Shown here: positions 35,237 to 42,186 of the stretch, piece after piece
Numbering within the stretch: the stretch's first letter is position 1
Layout of the letters: each line of letters opens with the position of its first letter
Source of the DNA: Pseudomonas fuscovaginae SE-1
GTDB lineage: Bacteria > Pseudomonadota > Gammaproteobacteria > Pseudomonadales > Pseudomonadaceae
DNA length: 42,186 nucleotides
Assembly (NCBI RefSeq): GCF_000364705.1
Contig: NZ_AQOH01000323.1
Location: 1 to 42,186 of the forward strand
Reading direction: 5' to 3'
Translations under genes and position numbers: made by a program
The notes under the pieces: generated by a model
What the model saw: the letters and a program-made list of their open reading frames with translations, nothing else
Databases searched by the model: none
Told to the model about the DNA's origin: nothing

Positions 35237-35521
35237 ATGAGCAAGCTCTTAGCGGTAATTGCCCTGGCGCTGGTCGTTGCCGGGTGTACCACCAGTGCCA
35301 AGACCCACGTCAGGCATGGCGTGAGCGGAATCGAGATCGACTGCTCGGGGTTGGGATCTGGCTGGGACAAGTGCTACAAGCGTGCGGCCCGCGAGTGCAA
35401 GGCTCAGGGCTACAAGGTCGTTACCAAATCCAGCGATGCCAGGGATGAGGAGGGCGACTATCTGTTCGGCTGGAACCCTGCGGGCTCGGTTACGCGAACC
35501 ATGCTGGTCATCTGTAATTAG
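35237..35521 (+). CDS. Small predicted lipoprotein
   Basis: A 94-residue ORF with a lipoprotein signal (MSKLLAVIALALVVAGC; lipobox VAGC, mature Cys17). The mature part has four further cysteines (IDCSG, DKCYKRA, RECKAQGY, VICN at the end), which could form two disulfides in the periplasm. It resembles small Pseudomonas lipoproteins of unknown function with an IDCSGLGSGWDKCYKRA core. The ATG at 35237 is preceded by AAGGATGTGA. It lies alone between the rpsA terminator and ihfB; I can assign no role. Confidence 0.75.
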   Translation: MSKLLAVIALALVVAGCTTSAKTHVRHGVSGIEIDCSGLGSGWDKCYKRAARECKAQGYKVVTKSSDARDEEGDYLFGWNPAGSVTRTMLVICN

Positions 35522-35654
35522 TCGCTGCCGGCCCCCTCGATCCTCGACGCACCTTGTATGCAGATAAGTCAATGGGTGGGCTGTTCAAAACCATCCAGCC
35601 GTGCTACAACCTTCGAAATGCTTTTCCTAGTTGCTTGAAAAAGAAGGGAAAAAT

Positions 35655-35942
35655 ATGACGAAGTCGGAGTTGATCGAACGAATTGTCACCCATCAGGGCC
35701 TGCTCTCGTCCAAGGATGTCGAGCTGGCTATCAAGACCATGCTCGAGCAGATGTCCCAATGCCTGGCGACCGGAGATCGGATCGAGATCCGTGGATTCGG
35801 TAGCTTTTCCCTGCATTACCGCGCACCGAGGGTGGGGCGTAACCCGAAGACCGGGCAGTCAGTGAGCCTGGATGGTAAATTTGTGCCGCATTTCAAGCCG
35901 GGGAAGGAGTTGCGGGATCGGGTGAATGAGGAGGATGAATAG
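35655..35942 (+). CDS. ihfB: Integration host factor subunit beta
   Basis: A 95-residue HU/IHF protein, partner of IhfA, that bends DNA at specific sites. Family parts: MTKSELIERIVTHQGLLSSKDVELAIK, the core IEIRGFGSFSLHYRAPR, the intercalating-proline arm GRNPKTGQSV, and KFVPHFKPGKELRDRVN. ATG 35655 has AAGAAGGG upstream. Position after rpsA is conserved. In P. aeruginosa ihfB (himD) borders the O-antigen locus, and the same is true here. Confidence 0.96.
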   Translation: MTKSELIERIVTHQGLLSSKDVELAIKTMLEQMSQCLATGDRIEIRGFGSFSLHYRAPRVGRNPKTGQSVSLDGKFVPHFKPGKELRDRVNEEDE

Positions 35943-36055
35943 CCGTTACGGTTATTCATGGGGCCGGTACTTCCAGAACATCCCTGCACACACCGCCATC
36001 CCCAGTGGACTTGCCCTCTTTGGTCTGGGGCGTGTGTTGTTTGAGATGGTTGAAA

Positions 36056-37066
36056 TTATTCCTTTGTACCCGCTTTGAACTTAAAGGCCAGGATGATGAG
36101 CGGTATATAGGCCAGAAGTAACCCTGCAAAGCCGTCCAGCCTGTCTGTTCCTATCAGTAGCCCAATTGGAAGCAGCCAGAGGAGATTGATTGCTGCGACT
36201 GTCAGCGTAACCGGTAGATGCTTGCCGAACTGGCGTGACGCAAATTGATAGGCATGGCTACGGTGTGCTTCGTAGACTTTCTCTCCTCGCAATAGGCGTC
36301 TAAGCAACGTCCAGGTCGCATCGACGATAAACACACCGAGTAGGACCAGCCAGCCCCAGAAAAGTTGTGGGGCTGTCCAGGCGGCTTGTAAAGACAATAT
36401 CCCCAGTGTGATTCCCAGGAAACCACTACCGGCATCCCCCATGAAGATCCGGGCTGTCGGGAAGTTCCAGTACATAAATCCTGCTACCGAGAAAGCCAGC
36501 AGCAACGGTAACAGAGCGAGTGCGATGTTTCCGTTCAAGCCATATAGCAGCGCACCTCCAAGGCACACGCAGATAGCCTCGATGCTGGCAATACCGTTAA
36601 TGCCGTCCATGAAATTGTAAAGGTTCAGCAGCCATACCAGGTAAACTGCCGCCAGCCCATGACCGAGCCAGCCAAGGTCGAGTGGAAATCCCAGCAGGCT
36701 CAGTGGCGGTAACCCGCTGAGCCAGAATAGTGACCAGGTCGCAGCGATAAAGTGACCCAGCAAGCGCCAGCGGGCACTGATATGGCCATGGTCATCAAGG
36801 AACCCCAATACTGCGATCCCGGCCCCGGCGCCCAGCAAAGCGAAGCCAAGGGGCCAGGAGACAAAGCCCATGCTTGCCGCCACCGGCAAGGTCAGCAGGA
36901 AACTGATCACAATGGCGACACCACCACCACGTGGTGTGGGTATCGTGTGCGAACTCCTAGCGTTGGGTATATCGATCAGGCTCCGCGACAGTGCATATCT
37001 ACGCAGCCCCCCAGTGAGAAAAAGTGCAATGATAGTTACTATCGGTAATAACAACCATGTATTCAT
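36056..37066 (-). CDS. wbpL: Initiating glycosyltransferase WbpL/WecA family (undecaprenyl-phosphate sugar-1-P transferase)
   Basis: A 336-residue polytopic membrane protein with about ten or eleven helices. It carries the polyprenyl-phosphate transferase motifs SSHTIPTPRGGGVAI, GFLDDHGHISARWRL, LYNFMDGINGIASIEA, FPTARIFMGDAGSGFLG and the cytoplasmic histidine motif EAHRSHAYQFA. It should load the first HexNAc-1-P (in P. aeruginosa FucNAc or GlcNAc) on undecaprenyl phosphate to start O-antigen. The ATG at 37066 makes an ATGA overlap with the upstream epimerase stop and gives the usual length; longer in-frame starts to 37138 lie inside that gene. Codon use is less GC-biased than the core genes. 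Confidence 0.9.
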   Translation of the reverse strand: MNTWLLLPIVTIIALFLTGGLRRYALSRSLIDIPNARSSHTIPTPRGGGVAIVISFLLTLPVAASMGFVSWPLGFALLGAGAGIAVLGFLDDHGHISARWRLLGHFIAATWSLFWLSGLPPLSLLGFPLDLGWLGHGLAAVYLVWLLNLYNFMDGINGIASIEAICVCLGGALLYGLNGNIALALLPLLLAFSVAGFMYWNFPTARIFMGDAGSGFLGITLGILSLQAAWTAPQLFWGWLVLLGVFIVDATWTLLRRLLRGEKVYEAHRSHAYQFASRQFGKHLPVTLTVAAINLLWLLPIGLLIGTDRLDGFAGLLLAYIPLIILAFKFKAGTKE

Positions 37067-38022
37067 TTTGTCTGCCATTTCAAAAAGTATTCGGCGGTTT
37101 TGCGCAAGGCGTCGTCGACACTGAATGGCGGAGTCCAATTCAGGAGTTCATGAGTCTTCTTGATATCGACTTGTAGTGAGCCGCACAATCGTTGAGCCAG
37201 CGCTTGCTTGCCTAATAGATAGGTGCCTTTCTCAAGCACCCAACTGGGCACTGGTAATAGCCTGGCTGGTCTACCCAGGGCGTTGCTCATTCTGCGCAGC
37301 AGGTCGCTGGTGGAGAGATCTTCTCCATCGCTGACCAGAAACACCTGATTGGCCGCGGCAGGATGGTCGCAGCAAGTGCTGATCAGATCAGTGAGATTTT
37401 CCAGTGCGACCAGGCTGCGTCGGTTGTGAATGGCGCCAAAAGGCATTGGTACGCCTTTGTACAGCCAGTTCATCATGCTCAGAAAGTTGGCCTGTACGCC
37501 TGGTCCATAAACAAGCACAGGGCGAATGATCACCACTTCCATGCCGGTTTTTTGAGCCAGGGCTCGCAGAGCTTGCTCTGCTTCCATTTTCGATACCCCA
37601 TAGGGGTCGATGGGCGCCGCTAAACCGTCAGCGGTATAGGGGCTTCCTGCAGAAGTACCTTCTCCGTTCACCTTGATCGAGCTGACAAAGATAAAACGCT
37701 TGATTCCGGCTTCAACTGCTTGTCGGGCCAGATTCAGCGTGCCATCGACGTTGACCTTGCGATACTCGGCGAGAGGGTCGGTAGACTGATCACGCATGAC
37801 ATGTACGCGGGCAGCCAAATGTATGACCACGTCTTGTCCTTGCAGTAAAGGCGTCCAGTCCTGTTGTGCCGAGAGTCCATCAATCCGTTGTTGCCGCACC
37901 TTGGCGTCCAGGTCTGGCTGTTGCTGGCGCATCGCTGCAGTGATCTGATGGCCACGTTCGAGCAGTGGCGCTATCAGGCCTCGGCCAACAAAGCCGCTGG
38001 CACCTGTTAACGTGATACGCAT
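37063..38022 (-). CDS. NAD-dependent epimerase/reductase of nucleotide sugars (WbpV/WbpK-like)
   Basis: A 319-residue extended SDR with the glycine loop LTGASGFVGRGLI, VVIHLAARVHVM, SSIKVNGEGT and the catalytic Tyr-x-x-x-Lys in DPYGVSKMEAEQAL. It looks like the group paired with WbpL-type transferases that makes UDP-FucNAc or UDP-QuiNAc from the 4-keto intermediate formed by WbpM. The exact sugar is not decidable. Start ATG 38022 (MRITLTG), two bases after the upstream glycosyltransferase stop; a TTG at 38028 is possible. It overlaps wbpL by four bases, so it is in one operon with it. Confidence 0.88.
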   Translation of the reverse strand: MRITLTGASGFVGRGLIAPLLERGHQITAAMRQQQPDLDAKVRQQRIDGLSAQQDWTPLLQGQDVVIHLAARVHVMRDQSTDPLAEYRKVNVDGTLNLARQAVEAGIKRFIFVSSIKVNGEGTSAGSPYTADGLAAPIDPYGVSKMEAEQALRALAQKTGMEVVIIRPVLVYGPGVQANFLSMMNWLYKGVPMPFGAIHNRRSLVALENLTDLISTCCDHPAAANQVFLVSDGEDLSTSDLLRRMSNALGRPARLLPVPSWVLEKGTYLLGKQALAQRLCGSLQVDIKKTHELLNWTPPFSVDDALRKTAEYFLKWQTK

Positions 38023-38024
38023 AA

Positions 38025-39203
38025 TCAATGTCCCTCGATGAGTGAGAGAACGTCTTTTGACATACTGTTCATGATATTGCCCCTGGAGAAATGCTCAACG
38101 AAGGAGTTGCGGGGGGCGGTTACCATTTTAAGTATATCAAAGGTCGTAACGGCTGCCTCTACATCGCAGGGGGAGAAGACTGCGGCGTTGTCGATGTTTT
38201 GAGAGATAAAGTCTGCCGCATAACCAGATACGCCTGCCCAGATCGGTTTACCCAGGGCTGCATACTCGAATAGTTTGGATGGAAGGACTTTTCGAAACGC
38301 ATCATAATCGTTCAGATGTAAAAACAATACGTCAGCGGACTGATAAACCTTGATCAGCTCGTTACGTTTCACCGGACTCAATAGCGTTACGTTGGTGCAG
38401 CCTGCGGTTTGCAGACTTTCCTTTAATACATCGAGCCTTCCGCCATCACCGATAAGCTTGAAGTTCAGCTTCCCTTCGAAGCGTTTGGCCAGCTGCGGAA
38501 TGATATTGTGTAGACCCTGCCCCTCTCCTATGTTGCCGGCATAGACGACTTCCCAGATACGCTGTGGACTGTTTTTTTCGCTATCGGGCTGAGCCTTGAG
38601 AAACTCGTCGTCAATTCCGTTGGTAAAGGTCGAATAATGTTGCTCCGGGTAAGCCGATTTGAAATAGGGAAGAAACCCGGCAGAAACCAAATTCACTTTC
38701 TTGGCGGCACGGATTGTCATCCCTTCAACCAGGGAAAACATGGGTTTGAGCAGCCAGGCCTTTTTCTTTGGTAATACATCCTTGATGGTATCAACGAAAA
38801 TGTCTCGTATATCCAGGTAGAGTGGCGTTTTGTGCTTGCGAGAGATGAAAGCCCCTAAAAAAGCCGTCATCAGGCGGGATGAGGTCGCATAGACAAGATC
38901 GTAATGTGCTGTGCGAGTGAGGCGCTGAACCTGCCTGGCGTACACCAGAAATGCCTTGGCCTGATCCAGCATGCCACTCTTGTGAGAGGGTAATGCGATA
39001 CGACGTATTGTCAGCCGTGGATGCTCTTCCAGTTCTGGCGCTTCACTGCTAAAAGAACTGTATCGATTGGGCAATGTCGTGATGAGTTCTACATGAGCAT
39101 ACGATGGCAAGTCTTTCATCAGTGAGTTCAGCAGAGCCGTCGTGCGGAAAGAGCCTGCCGAGAGGTCGGGTTGATAATAAAAACTCAAGATCAAAATTTT
39201 CAA
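38025..39203 (-). CDS. Glycosyltransferase family 4, WbuB-like
   Basis: A 392-residue GT-B glycosyltransferase. The N-terminus KILILSFYYQPDLSAGSFRTTAL and the C-terminal segments VVYAGNIGEGQGLHNIIPQL, LIGDGGRLDVLKESL and PSKLFEYAALGKPIWAG are typical of WbuB-type transferases (E. coli O26 L-FucNAc transferase group). It is cytoplasmic and probably adds the second sugar of the O-unit. The start appears to be TTG at 39203 with GAGG five bases upstream; the next methionine is at residue 29, inside the conserved fold. The stop precedes the epimerase start by two bases. Confidence 0.87.
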   Translation of the reverse strand: MKILILSFYYQPDLSAGSFRTTALLNSLMKDLPSYAHVELITTLPNRYSSFSSEAPELEEHPRLTIRRIALPSHKSGMLDQAKAFLVYARQVQRLTRTAHYDLVYATSSRLMTAFLGAFISRKHKTPLYLDIRDIFVDTIKDVLPKKKAWLLKPMFSLVEGMTIRAAKKVNLVSAGFLPYFKSAYPEQHYSTFTNGIDDEFLKAQPDSEKNSPQRIWEVVYAGNIGEGQGLHNIIPQLAKRFEGKLNFKLIGDGGRLDVLKESLQTAGCTNVTLLSPVKRNELIKVYQSADVLFLHLNDYDAFRKVLPSKLFEYAALGKPIWAGVSGYAADFISQNIDNAAVFSPCDVEAAVTTFDILKMVTAPRNSFVEHFSRGNIMNSMSKDVLSLIEGH

Positions 39204-39210
39204 AGGAACC

Positions 39211-40842
39211 TCACCATGATACGGTTGTGGTCAGCATCTCTTTGGAGAGCTCGATGACGATGCACTGATTTGGAATGGACTTGCCGAACTTTGGATGCCA
39301 GGTCGAAGGAATGACTTTAATATCGATGGCGCCCTGGATGTGAACTCGGACAATCTGGTCGTTGGTGAGTGTAATGGTCAGCCATTCTTGATCTTGAGTA
39401 ACCACGGCATGTGGATGTACGAAAAGTCGTGAAAGTGCCCGATCGAAGGAGCCTGTGACCCGATCGACTATCTGCAGGGTTCTGCTCGACGCAATCCACT
39501 CGCGTTGGTGGAGGTTACGTCCTTTCAAGCGCAAGTAGCCATCGTGGCTACAGCGTACCTTTATTGAATCGTGGGTTTGCTCGAGTACCTCCAAGGTGGC
39601 TCGTGCGCGCCTCGCAACTCGGAATCCGGCCCACACTTCGGAAGAGTTTTCGCCATCTACTTCGACAGTGCTGTGAGCGGCTGTGCTGCGTTGACGGTGG
39701 CGCTCGGCGTCTTCCCCATATTGAGATGTTCCGGAATTGACGAAAACACGCTGCCCAAAGAGACTCAGCTCGAAGCTCAAGGTGTCGGCATGAGTATGTC
39801 CGGGTTGGTAAGCGGGCGCTACCTGTGCGAAGTTCAGCAGAGCTTTGCAATCTTCATCAAAATCGATGACGACATAGCCGCTGTCAGCATGGTGTTTTGC
39901 CGACAGTTGCATCGAGCGGCTATCATCGATAGGTGGCAGACATCCCAGGGTATGCGCGTAGGCCTCGATATCCTGCAACAGCGGCGCGATACCAAACGCG
40001 GCGTCGTTGAAAAAAGGTATATCGCCGTCGGGGTGACGCATGCTGCGTAGCCAGATAATACCGCGTCTTACGACATTCATCCATTCGGCCTGCCTGTTTC
40101 GCAGTTCTGCAAGCGGAGTGTGGGTAGCCAGATTGACTAGATCGCACATATCCCACATTAGGGAGGCGTGATACATGGGGGACAGCTCGAAGTGCGCGCC
40201 GTCCGCCAGGAACTGCTCGGTGATTTCCTTGTCCAGTATTTTAAGTCCCAAGGCACGCCAGCGTTCGGCCTGATCGCCTTCCAGGAAGCTGCCCGCGAAC
40301 AACAACGCCTTGCCATTGACGAACAGATGGTTGGCCAGTATATGGTATTCCACCTGTTTGGAGAGTGCATGAGTTTGCAGCGTCAGGCTTTCCAGCCAGT
40401 TTTCAAGTGGCCGGGATTGCTGGTGAAACCACTTGACCAGATTCACGATTCGCAGCGAAAGCGGGTAAGGTTCCCAGCCACAACCCAGGTAGGGCGGATT
40501 ATCTTGAATCCAACGCTCAACCAGCTCGACATTAAACGCTGCCGAAATACTGCTGTTTGATGTCAGATGGTCAAGGTAATGCAAATTGTAAAGCCAAATC
40601 TTCGGGCGTTCTTCGCTGTTCCATTCAATCGGACCGGAAAGGTCCATGAAATCGAATTGATGATCGGCCGTAAAATGCGACGGGTTCCAGCGTGGCATAT
40701 CTTCCAGTTGAAATGACGGGTTCTTCTTGAGTGCTGTTCCCTGGAATGGCTTTACTTTGGAAAATCGATAGTAGATTCGATAAATTACCTGTTTGGCTCG
40801 CAGCGTCTTGATTGTATGGAGGAGAGTAAGGGTGCGGGACAT
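39211..40842 (-). CDS. Heparinase II/III-like polysaccharide-cluster protein
   Basis: About 543 residues. The N-terminal part is an alpha-toroid with a conserved WEPYPLSLRIVNLVKW and EYHILANHLFVNGKALL; the C-terminal half is a heparinase II/III-type beta domain with PGHTHADTLSFELS, NSGTSQYGEDAERHRQRST and AAHSTVEVDG. The Asn-His, Tyr and His residues in these motifs match the polysaccharide lyase active site. No signal peptide is seen, so it may act in the cytoplasm on lipid-linked sugars or be non-catalytic. I prefer ATG 40842 (MSRTLTLLHTIKTLRAKQV); a TTG at 40902, overlapping the asparagine synthetase stop, is the alternative. Confidence 0.85.
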   Translation of the reverse strand: MSRTLTLLHTIKTLRAKQVIYRIYYRFSKVKPFQGTALKKNPSFQLEDMPRWNPSHFTADHQFDFMDLSGPIEWNSEERPKIWLYNLHYLDHLTSNSSISAAFNVELVERWIQDNPPYLGCGWEPYPLSLRIVNLVKWFHQQSRPLENWLESLTLQTHALSKQVEYHILANHLFVNGKALLFAGSFLEGDQAERWRALGLKILDKEITEQFLADGAHFELSPMYHASLMWDMCDLVNLATHTPLAELRNRQAEWMNVVRRGIIWLRSMRHPDGDIPFFNDAAFGIAPLLQDIEAYAHTLGCLPPIDDSRSMQLSAKHHADSGYVVIDFDEDCKALLNFAQVAPAYQPGHTHADTLSFELSLFGQRVFVNSGTSQYGEDAERHRQRSTAAHSTVEVDGENSSEVWAGFRVARRARATLEVLEQTHDSIKVRCSHDGYLRLKGRNLHQREWIASSRTLQIVDRVTGSFDRALSRLFVHPHAVVTQDQEWLTITLTNDQIVRVHIQGAIDIKVIPSTWHPKFGKSIPNQCIVIELSKEMLTTTVSW

Positions 40843-40898
40843 CAATGTTATGCTCTTGAAAGACAAGTATACTTGAAGTTTTATTGCCTGCTGCAGGT

Positions 40899-42186
40899 TC
40901 AAGCAGCCTGTACGCTATTTAGCTTCAGCCAGCGTTCAAAGTAGAGTAGTTGCCAGAGCTTATAGGTGTTATTAACTGCGCCAGAGAAATGCCTCCTGAT
41001 GATATTTTCCACTTCTTCGCGTGCGATGTACTGATGAACCCTGTCAAGCTCGGCGAGCAATCTATCGGCGCCTAGTTTGCGGATGATGCCGTCCAGCGGG
41101 GGGTTGAAGCCGGTTTTCGGGCGATCCACCAGTTCTGCGGAAAGCAGCTTCTTCAGTAGGCTCTTCAGAGGAGCCTTCGGCTCTCCACCAGCGAGTAGGG
41201 CCGAGCTTTCTGTCGCGCAACCCTGAGCCAGAATCTTCTCGTCCAGGAGCGGTACGCGTAACTCGATACTGGCCAGCATGCTTGCCTTGTCGGAGACGCT
41301 GAGGTTATGACTCAAGAAACCTCTAAGGTCCAGGTGTTGTGCACACTTTACCTTGTCGTTCGGGTTCCCTTCATAATTGATGAATAACGAACGAAGTCGA
41401 TCCTTGTAGTTCTGCTCCAGGACGGAGTAGTTCGGGAAAAAGCTATTCAGCTCGCGCCTGGAGAAATACCCCAGCATTCGAGAATATGCAAGTGGCCAGT
41501 ATTTTTCCTGGGCATAGGAGACAAGACGCTCGAATTTTTTGTCGAGCTTCTTAGGGAAAAGCCTAAGCTTGAGTGCAAGTCTCAAGGCCGGAGATAGCAA
41601 ACTGATCAGGGTGTGATGCTTGAGAACCTTGTAGCGTGGATAACCGGCAAATGCCTCGTCTCCCCCCATGCCACTGAGCATCACCTTATAACCGCTTTCC
41701 CGAGCGGCAACCGAAAGCCTGTAGGTTGACCAGAATGTATAATCTGAAATCAATTCTTCTGTATTGCCTGCGACAAAGTCAATCGATTCAAATATGTCGT
41801 TGGTAGAGTCTAACAGTTCTGTTGTTACCAATTTCTTATTCAGGAAATTAGCAATGTTAGTTGAAAACTTCATGTCCACGACCGAGTCTTCTGTTGCCTC
41901 ATACTTTGCAAAAAAAAGATCGGCCTCTCCGGAAAAGCTGGCAAGAATACTGGAGTCGACCCCGCCACTAAAAAATACTCCGACAGGAACATCAGCCATC
42001 AACTGCCGATTGGTAGCTGCGCGGACGTTTTCGAGAAGATTGTTCTCTGATTTGAAATCAGAAAGCTTCTGATACTGCTTGAGTTTGCTGAGCCCTGTTG
42101 CAAGATTTAATTCAATATAGTTTCCCGGGGGGATTTTTTTGATGGCCTTATAGCCTGTGTTGGGTTCATAGAGGAAACCGTTATTG
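40899..42186 (-). CDS. asnB: Asparagine synthetase (glutamine-hydrolysing), AsnB-type, truncated at window edge
   Basis: The frame is open to the window edge, giving the last ~428 residues. The end of the glutaminase domain is visible (NNGFLYEPNTGYKAIKKIPP), followed by the synthetase domain with PP-loop GVFFSGGVDSSILASF, SGMGGDEAFAGYPRYKVL and LRVPLLDEKIL. The N-terminal Cys needed for glutamine hydrolysis lies outside. In polysaccharide clusters such AsnB paralogues are thought to amidate uronic acids or other carboxyl groups; I infer this rather than free asparagine synthesis. Codon use is clearly AT-richer than the core genes. It probably heads or continues the minus-strand operon from beyond the window. 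Confidence 0.9.
   Translation of the reverse strand, partial: NNGFLYEPNTGYKAIKKIPPGNYIELNLATGLSKLKQYQKLSDFKSENNLLENVRAATNRQLMADVPVGVFFSGGVDSSILASFSGEADLFFAKYEATEDSVVDMKFSTNIANFLNKKLVTTELLDSTNDIFESIDFVAGNTEELISDYTFWSTYRLSVAARESGYKVMLSGMGGDEAFAGYPRYKVLKHHTLISLLSPALRLALKLRLFPKKLDKKFERLVSYAQEKYWPLAYSRMLGYFSRRELNSFFPNYSVLEQNYKDRLRSLFINYEGNPNDKVKCAQHLDLRGFLSHNLSVSDKASMLASIELRVPLLDEKILAQGCATESSALLAGGEPKAPLKSLLKKLLSAELVDRPKTGFNPPLDGIIRKLGADRLLAELDRVHQYIAREEVENIIRRHFSGAVNNTYKLWQLLYFERWLKLNSVQAA

Noticed and set aside
35194..35448. 84-residue ORF overlapping the small lipoprotein in another frame
   Set aside because: No signal peptide or ribosome site; the overlapping frame has a clear lipobox.
35943..36055. 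JUMPStart/ops element or terminator between ihfB and wbpL
   Set aside because: No GGCGGTAG-like ops sequence and no convincing hairpin with T-run was seen in this convergent gap.

Overview
The window is a chromosomal segment of a fluorescent Pseudomonas, most likely of the P. fluorescens group. The basis is high GC with strong codon bias, Pseudomonas-type intergenic REP palindromes, and gene order. From memory, two runs match P. aeruginosa: fumC / DUF2059 / bolA / trhO / dsbA-like / ABC exporter / rbdA / tenA-like, and yciK-mupP-ubiG-MTA deaminase / mtnA / gyrA-serC-pheA-hisC-tyrA-cmk-rpsA-ihfB. No database search was possible; family names rest on recognised motifs and sequence character.

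Layout. (1) 1-2839: the 3' part of a very large leucine-rich-repeat protein with a C-terminal NEL-type E3 ubiquitin ligase domain, probably an effector or toxin acting on eukaryotic cells; it converges on mnmC with one base between the stops. (2) 2841-10813: metabolic genes: mnmC (tRNA wobble uridine), a two-domain polyphosphate:AMP phosphotransferase, a thiolase, a small DUF6316 protein, a DMT-type permease and fumC. (3) 11010-15311: a secreted DUF2059 protein with bolA, a strong terminator, then trhO, a DsbA/FrnE-like protein and an overlapping ABC exporter. (4) 15523-19802: a c-di-GMP block: an RbdA-like PAS-GGDEF-EAL protein, a TenA/PqqC-fold protein, and a convergent diguanylate cyclase. 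(5) 20166-23802 (minus strand): YciK-like reductase, MupP, UbiG and MTA deaminase, with mtnA divergent. (6) 25318-35942: gyrA, the aromatic/serine/histidine cluster serC-pheA-hisC-tyrA, then cmk, rpsA, a small lipoprotein and ihfB. (7) 36056-42186 (minus strand): a visibly AT-richer polysaccharide/O-antigen cluster (WbpL-like initiating transferase, sugar epimerase/reductase, GT4 glycosyltransferase, heparinase II/III-like protein, truncated asparagine synthetase).

Most notable points: tyrA lacks the aroA (EPSP synthase) half to which it is normally fused in Pseudomonas, yet keeps what looks like the linker and runs straight into cmk; the NEL/LRR protein; the O-antigen-type island beginning immediately at ihfB and running against it; and the TenA-fold gene between two c-di-GMP genes. 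I found no CRISPR array, tRNA, rRNA, insertion sequence or prophage.
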